A stretch of 10,437 nt of DNA from Pseudomonadota bacterium (GTDB taxonomy: Bacteria; Pseudomonadota; Gammaproteobacteria; Burkholderiales; Burkholderiaceae_B): positions 1 to 10,437 of the forward strand of contig JAFAGQ010000199.1 of NCBI GenBank assembly GCA_023422555.1. The letters are read 5' to 3'. Every line of letters begins with the position of its first letter. Within the stretch, counting starts at the first letter, position 1. The notes beneath the pieces are model-generated. The model searched no databases. It was given only the letters and a program-made list of their open reading frames with translations, and had not been told where the DNA came from. Positions 6,320-10,437 of this stretch are shown here, one piece after another. The translations under genes and the position numbers were made by a program.

Positions 6320-7453
6320 ATGACACAATCTGCTTCCCCCCGTTTGCCACCCCTGAACACCATTCCTGCTCAAATCGCCAGTCTTGCGGACTACGAAAGC
6401 TACGCAAGAGAACGCGTCGATCCGGCGAGCTGAGCGTACCTCAATAGCGCGGCCGCCGAACAGCTGACACGCCGCGCGAATCGGGAGGCCTGGGATTCAA
6501 TCCGGTTGCTCAGCCGCAATATGAGGCCCATGAAAGGCGGGAATACACAACTTGAACTGTTTGGGGGGACATACCCGCATCCCATCTTTATCGCGCCCGT
6601 TGCCTATCATCGCCTTGCTCATCCCGATGGAGAGCAGGCGACGGCATTGGCGGCAGAGGCCATGCATGCAGGCATGGTGCTTAGTACGCTTTCCAGTATT
6701 TCACTGGAAACGGTCGCTGCAGGAACCCGCGCTCCGCTTTGGTTTCAGCTTTATATTCAGTCGGACAAAACCGCGACTCAGGCGCTGGTTACCCGAGCTG
6801 AGCAGGCAGGCTATCGGGCTCTGGTCGTCACCATCGATGCGCCCGTCACCGGGATGCGCAACGCAGAACAGCGCGCGGGATTTACGCTGCCCAGTGATGT
6901 GACCGCCGCCAACCTGGCGGGGATGCCCGTCACACCGGCGTTTCATGCGATACCCGGCACAAGTCCGCTCTTTGGCAGTGACATGGTCAATACGTTACCC
7001 ACCTGGGATGACATCGCATGGCTGGTATCGAACACGCACCTGCCGGTGTTGGTGAAAGGTGTCATGAATCCCGCCGATGCGCAGGATGCACTCAGGGCTG
7101 GCGTTGCAGGCATTATCGTTTCCAATCATGGCGGCCGGGTACTGGACACTCAGCCGGCAACCGTAGAGGCGTTGCCAGCGGTCGCGCGAAGCGTTGATGG
7201 CAAGGTACCCATCCTGGTGGATGGCGGCATCCGACGAGGCACGGATATCGTCAAGGCACTGGCTCTGGGAGCGTCGGCGGTGATGATTGGCCTGCCGATT
7301 ATTCACGGTCTGGCCGCAGCGGGTGCACCGGGCGTTGCGCATGTTCTGCATATTCTGCGCACGGAACTGGAAATGGCGATGATGCTCTGCGGATGTAAGA
7401 ATCTTGAGGAACTCACCAGGGAGGTTATCTGGCAACCGTCGGCTCTTTCTTGA
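6320..7453 (+). pseudogene. FMN-dependent alpha-hydroxy-acid oxidase (lactate oxidase/dehydrogenase family), interrupted by in-frame TGA
   Basis: One uninterrupted phase runs from ATG 6320 to TGA 7451-7453, except for a TGA at 6431-6433 (codon 38). Before it, IASLADYESYARERVDPAS, and after it, AYLNSAAAEQLTRRANREAW, together form the family's N-terminal signature, usually written '-YAreRLdpavWAYlagGa-de-T-reN'. The stop therefore takes the place of a tryptophan (TGG to TGA). The rest is well kept: FMN-site PIFIAPVAYH, QLYIQSDK, LVKGV (Lys246), GIIVSNHGGRVLDTQPA with catalytic His270 and Arg273, and DGGIRRGTDIVKALALGA. Members oxidise L-lactate, glycolate or similar 2-hydroxy acids to 2-oxo acids. 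Internal initiation at TTG 6506 would give 315 residues without the N-terminal segment, which is unlikely to fold normally. A recent nonsense mutation or a sequencing error explains it best. No Shine-Dalgarno precedes 6320. Confidence 0.8.
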
Positions 7454-7598
7454 CGCGTCCTCTTTGATGATCTGCTAGCCGAAGACCGGGGTTGACTGTG
7501 CCACGTTATAGCGCGATCGAAGTACTGTCGACGCCAGTAATGATCACGGGGTATTCCGGTTGCGGTTCTCTTGCGGTATGATGCGATGCCTGAAAATG

Positions 7599-7616
7599 CA
7601 GGGCATGATTGCCCTG
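7599..7616 (+). other. Short perfect hairpin in the piuC leader
   Basis: CAGGGCA (7599-7605) and TGCCCTG (7610-7616) form a 7-bp stem with a TGAT loop, ending 26 bases before the piuC ATG. No U-run follows, so it is not a terminator. It may affect mRNA stability or initiation at piuC, which lacks a clear Shine-Dalgarno. Elsewhere in 7454-7642 there is only a possible -10 TATGAT at 7577-7582 with a poor -35. Confidence 0.35.
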
Positions 7617-7642
7617 TCTGATAGTGATTGAGCAGTATCGAT

Positions 7643-8323
7643 ATGTTAGTGACCATTCCTGACTTGTTATCCAAAGACACAGTAACCCGCCTGCGCGAAC
7701 AAATGAAGCAGAGCCAATGGGTAGATGGCAAAGGAACCGCCGGGTATGTGGCAGCCAGCCAGAAAAAGAATCTGCAGCTGGCTGATCATGATCCTGTCGC
7801 CATCAGCGCAAGCCAGCAGATACTTGAGGCGCTGGGCCGAAACAGTCGCTTCATATCCGCCGCACTGCCCTTGAAAATCCTCAGCCCGATGTTCAATTGT
7901 TATGCGAGTGAACAGGAATATGGTTTTCACATCGACAACGCGGTACGCGTCGATCCGCATAGCGGTGAACGCATCCGGGCCGATGTCTCTTCGACGATCT
8001 TTCTGAGCGATCCGGATGAATACGAAGGGGGCGACCTGATCATACAGGACACCTACGGAGAGCAACGCGTCAAACTGCCTGCGGGCCATATGGTGGTGTA
8101 CCCATCAACCAGCCTGCATCGTGTGACGCCGGTGACTCGAGGGAAACGCATCGCCGCCATTTTATGGACGCAAAGTATGGTACGAGAAGATGCAAGGCGA
8201 GCCCTGCTATTTGAGATGGACAACACCATTCAGCAACTGGCCACCGAGCTGGGCGCGCATGAAACCATTGTGTCTTTGACCGGGATTTATCACAATCTGG
8301 TGCGGCAGTGGTCACAGGTATGA
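7643..8323 (+). CDS. piuC: Fe2+-dependent 2-oxoglutarate dioxygenase, PKHD-type (PiuC/YbiX family)
   Basis: 226 residues, the usual length of PiuC/YbiX (about 225). The double-stranded beta-helix core carries the iron triad His96-x-Asp98 in YGFHIDNAV and His159 in STSLHRVTPVTRGKR, with Arg169 the likely 2-oxoglutarate ligand. Other family blocks are FNCYASEQEYGF, STIFLSDPDEYEGGDLIIQD and LPAGHMVVYP. The start at 7643 (MLVTIPDLLS) matches the family N-terminus; an in-frame TTG at 7628 adds five residues without support. The genes are linked to Fiu/PiuA receptors in many proteobacteria and contribute to iron-siderophore use and siderophore-antibiotic susceptibility; the hydroxylated substrate is unknown. 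Here piuC is separated from the receptor by the response regulator and the broken oxidase gene and faces the other way. No full Fur box is visible in its upstream region, only a TAATGAT half-site at 7538-7544. Confidence 0.92.
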   Translation: MLVTIPDLLSKDTVTRLREQMKQSQWVDGKGTAGYVAASQKKNLQLADHDPVAISASQQILEALGRNSRFISAALPLKILSPMFNCYASEQEYGFHIDNAVRVDPHSGERIRADVSSTIFLSDPDEYEGGDLIIQDTYGEQRVKLPAGHMVVYPSTSLHRVTPVTRGKRIAAILWTQSMVREDARRALLFEMDNTIQQLATELGAHETIVSLTGIYHNLVRQWSQV

Positions 8324-8439
8324 CCTGCGGTCTTACTCAGACGGTTTTCCTTTTCAAGGGGGAAGGTCTCTGATGTGTCAGTCACACTGAGATGGTCCGA
8401 ACACTGATGCGTTACAAACGTGCGCCAGGAGGAGCCACT

Positions 8440-9114
8440 CTATGTGCCCAGCGGTGCTTCCAGGGTGGCAAGCAGCCGGGACCGACCTCCCAGCACATGG
8501 CGCTGGGCCGCTATCCACGCTTTGGCTGCGCTTCCCGATGCAATGGCCTGATAGATCTTGCGATGCTCGGTATTTGAGTTATGCATATTGCTGCTGGCGT
8601 TGAAATATTTGCGCCTGAACAGATGCAGCTCCTTCACATAATCATCATAGGCCTGCTTGGCCCTTTTGTTTCCCGACAAATCCAGAATCAGTTCGTGGAA
8701 AGCCAGGTTCAGTTCGTAATACAGCGTGCCATCGTCCGCGTCGCAGGCGGCATCCATCTGATCCAGTAACTGCTCAAAGGCGGGCGCATCTTTCTTCGAA
8801 AAATTCTCGCTGGCTCGCTCGGCGGCGAAGGCGAAAACGACCGCACGCAATTCATAGACTTCGACCATATCCCTCACAGACAACTGTCTGACGAACATGC
8901 CTTTATTCGGAATTGAGGTCACCAGACCCAGCCCGGCCAGCACTTTCATGGCTTCGCGAATCGGGCCCCGGCTGGTACCCATGCGCAGCGCCAGCGTGGC
9001 TTCATTCAGCCGTTCTCCCGGCTCAAATTCACCCGAATAGATTAGTCGCTTCAGTTCACTGACCACTGTATGGGAAAGTACTGCAGCACGTGTGGAGGAG
9101 GGAGTGGCAACCAT
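8440..9114 (-). CDS. GntR-family regulator, FadR subfamily (FCD domain)
   Basis: 224 residues. The N-terminal winged HTH (about 10-77) shows VVSELKRLIYSGEFEPGERL, NEATLALRMGTSRGPIREAM, then VLAGLGLVTSIPNKGMFVRQL. The C-terminal FCD domain (about 85-212) is helical, with probable metal-ligand positions Asn136 and His140 in NLAFHELILDLSGN, His184 in TEHRKIYQAI and His206 in AAQRHVLGG. Asn replaces the more common Asp at the first position. FCD regulators bind organic acids or acyl-CoA-like effectors and usually repress adjacent catabolic genes. The ATG at 9114 has AGAGAAG about 9 nt upstream. It is divergent from the CoA-transferase gene, and two matching operator copies lie between them, so it most likely represses both itself and that gene. 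The 116-bp gap to piuC holds no convincing terminator. Confidence 0.93.
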   Translation of the reverse strand: MVATPSSTRAAVLSHTVVSELKRLIYSGEFEPGERLNEATLALRMGTSRGPIREAMKVLAGLGLVTSIPNKGMFVRQLSVRDMVEVYELRAVVFAFAAERASENFSKKDAPAFEQLLDQMDAACDADDGTLYYELNLAFHELILDLSGNKRAKQAYDDYVKELHLFRRKYFNASSNMHNSNTEHRKIYQAIASGSAAKAWIAAQRHVLGGRSRLLATLEAPLGT

Positions 9115-9207
9115 GAATCTGTCTTCTCTTAATAAGTGCTAACTATACCGTAACGACCAGTACCTGATCTGCGGCGTGTGTGGAAAAATCCAAATAATCA
9201 TGGATTA

Positions 9208-9238
9208 TTGTCTACAAATATTATACGATTGTAGACAC
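9208..9238. promoter_or_regulatory. Twin GntR-type operators (TTGTCTACAA / TTGTAGACAC)
   Basis: Two copies of a TTGT-nn-ACA[A/C] element lie at 9208-9217 and 9229-9238, centres 21 bp apart, about two helical turns. Together they also form a perfect 9-bp inverted repeat (TGTCTACAA 9209-9217, TTGTAGACA 9229-9237) with an 11-nt spacer. TTGT-nn-ACAA palindromes are the typical shape of GntR/FadR-type sites. They lie between gntR and the CoA-transferase gene and flank the gntR -10 box, so autorepression is expected. Confidence 0.7.
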
Positions 9239-9248
9239 TTTAACCTAA
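9220..9248 (-). promoter_or_regulatory. Promoter of the gntR gene (perfect TATAAT)
   Basis: The complement of 9220-9225 is a perfect TATAAT -10 box. The best -35 at a 17-bp spacing is TTAGGT (complement of 9243-9248), which is weak. The -10 lies between the two GntR operator copies and one copy fills the spacer, so a bound regulator would block RNA polymerase directly. Confidence 0.55.
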
Positions 9249-9287
9249 AAATAACCAAAATATCATCAAATCAAGGAGGCAAACAGC

Positions 9288-10437
9288 ATGGCTCATCTAG
9301 CCGCATCCGAGGCGTTGAAGCGCTTTCGTGTTATCGATCTGACCCAGGTTCGGGCCGGACCCACCGCCTGCCGGCAGCTGGCAGACTGGGGGGCCGATGT
9401 CATACAGGTGCAGATGCCTGAACACATGCGGGGGGATGATACGCTGGGCGGGCAGGACGGCTCAGATTATCAATATACCCATCGCAATAAGCGATCCATC
9501 ACCCTGAACTTAAAAGAGCCAGAGGGCATCGCAGCGCTCAAACGCCTGATTGCCACAGCAGATGTCGTTGTGGAAAATTTCCGACCCGACGTGAAATACC
9601 GATTGGGGATTGATTTCGAATCGCTGTCGCCAGACAATCCCGGTCTGGTGTATGCCAGTATTTCCGGATTCGGACAAACGGGACCTTACGCAACGCGTCC
9701 GGGATTCGACCAGATTGCTCAGGGCGCCTCGGGTCTGATGTCTGTGACAGGCCCTCCGGGTGAAGCGCCGATGCGCGTGGGCATTCCCATTGCAGATCTT
9801 TGTGCCGGCATTTTTGCGGCGCAGGGGATTCTGGTTGCATTACTGGAGCGAGAGGCGTCTGGCAAGGGACAGTGGCTGCATACGTCGTTGTTCGAGTCCA
9901 TGATTTACATGATGGATTTTCAGACTTCACGTTACCTGATTGATGGCGAAATTGCGAAGCAGGCAGGCAATTACCACCCGACAAGCATTCCAACAGGTGT
10001 TTACAAGGCGCGCGACGGATACATGAACATCGCGGTCTTCGGTTCGAAAATATGGGAACGTTTTTGCGACATCCTGGGCACGCCGGAATGGGTCACCGAT
10101 GAGCGATACCACGACAAAGCCTCCCGTTCGGTTAACCGCGATTCGCTCAATGCCGAAATCAACAAACGACTTGCAAATGAGGATCGCAGCTACTGGATTG
10201 CCCGGTTCAACGAAGGCGGTGTGGCATGCGGCGTCATCAATAATCTGGGCGAGGTGTTTGACGATCCACAAGTTGCGCACCTGAATATTGTCAAGGCAGT
10301 CGAGTCAAAGCGGCTGGGCAAACAGCGCATGGTGGGCCAGCCGGTGCAATTGACGCGAACGCCCAGCGATATCGTTCGTTCTGCCCCTTTGAGAGGGGAA
10401 CACACCACAGAAATTCTCAAAGATCTGGGCTATGACG
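9288..10437 (+). CDS. CaiB/BaiF (class III) CoA-transferase, 3' partial at window edge
   Basis: 383 codons are open to the right edge with no stop, so only the last residues are missing (family length about 390-410). AAGGAGG (9273-9279) sits 8 nt before the ATG. The N-terminal Rossmann half has RVIDLTQVRAGPTACRQLAD and WGADVIQVQMPE, where family members usually have 'lD-t-v-aGP-a---LadlGAeVikvE'. It is followed by NKRSITLNLKEPEG, VVVENFRPDVKYRLG and ASISGFGQTGPYATRPGFD. The active-site aspartate that forms the acyl-anhydride (Asp169 in formyl-CoA transferase) is Asp170 in VGIPIADLCAG. The family moves CoA between organic acids (formate/oxalate, carnitine, succinate/benzylsuccinate, mesaconate and others); which acids are used here cannot be told. 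The divergent GntR regulator and the operators upstream point to an inducible organic-acid catabolic operon continuing to the right. Confidence 0.93.
   Translation, partial: MAHLAASEALKRFRVIDLTQVRAGPTACRQLADWGADVIQVQMPEHMRGDDTLGGQDGSDYQYTHRNKRSITLNLKEPEGIAALKRLIATADVVVENFRPDVKYRLGIDFESLSPDNPGLVYASISGFGQTGPYATRPGFDQIAQGASGLMSVTGPPGEAPMRVGIPIADLCAGIFAAQGILVALLEREASGKGQWLHTSLFESMIYMMDFQTSRYLIDGEIAKQAGNYHPTSIPTGVYKARDGYMNIAVFGSKIWERFCDILGTPEWVTDERYHDKASRSVNRDSLNAEINKRLANEDRSYWIARFNEGGVACGVINNLGEVFDDPQVAHLNIVKAVESKRLGKQRMVGQPVQLTRTPSDIVRSAPLRGEHTTEILKDLGYD

Noticed and set aside
6431..6433. TGA in the oxidase gene as a selenocysteine codon
   Set aside because: The position is normally Trp, far from the active-site His and Lys, and no SECIS-like hairpin was recognised just downstream. 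A nonsense mutation is simpler.
7538..7544. Possible Fur box upstream of piuC
   Set aside because: Only the TAATGAT half matches the consensus; the other half does not.
8376..8390. TCAGT-CAC-ACTGA dyad between piuC and gntR as a terminator
   Set aside because: The stem is only 5 bp with a 3-nt loop and no T-run follows on either strand.

Overview
The window reads as an ordinary chromosomal stretch of a betaproteobacterium, most likely of the Alcaligenaceae (Bordetella/Achromobacter/Advenella-like). This is inferred from gene content: a Bug/TctC periplasmic binding protein, a FadR-type GntR regulator divergent from a CaiB/BaiF CoA-transferase, and a Fiu/PiuA receptor with a PiuC dioxygenase. 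Base composition is moderately GC-rich. No rRNA, tRNA, CRISPR array or insertion sequence was seen, and no gap between genes exceeds 300 bases.

Left part (1-2047): the 3' end of a LysR-type regulator, then a 5'-truncated XRE/HigA-type helix-turn-helix remnant ending at a rho-independent terminator (421-464). Next is a minus-strand carboxymuconolactone decarboxylase-family gene, divergent from a plus-strand Bug solute-binding protein. A dyad with LysR-box geometry (1016-1034) lies between them. The layout suggests uptake and breakdown of a carboxylated, possibly aromatic, compound; the substrate is unknown.

Middle part (2171-8323): a catecholate siderophore/iron locus. On the minus strand are an OmpR-type response regulator with no kinase beside it, a Fiu/PiuA-like TonB-dependent receptor preceded by a good Fur box, and a Sel1-repeat protein. 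A strong intrinsic terminator sits between receptor and Sel1 gene, with its U-tract almost touching the Sel1 Shine-Dalgarno. On the plus strand, divergent from the response regulator, are an FMN-dependent alpha-hydroxy-acid oxidase gene broken by an in-frame TGA at a position where the family usually has tryptophan, and then piuC. Receptor, PiuC and Sel1 protein also occur together in Pseudomonas aeruginosa (PA4514-PA4516); here the set is split by the response regulator and the oxidase gene.

Right part (8440-10437): a GntR/FCD regulator divergent from a class III CoA-transferase gene that runs off the window. The intergenic region carries two near-identical TTGT-CT-ACAA operators, 21 bp centre to centre, flanking a perfect TATAAT -10 box for the regulator. 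This is a textbook layout for autorepression and co-control of the CoA-transferase.

No clearly new system was found. The points most worth checking are the terminator/Shine-Dalgarno junction before the Sel1 gene, the TGA-interrupted oxidase, the kinase-less response regulator beside the receptor, and the double GntR operator.
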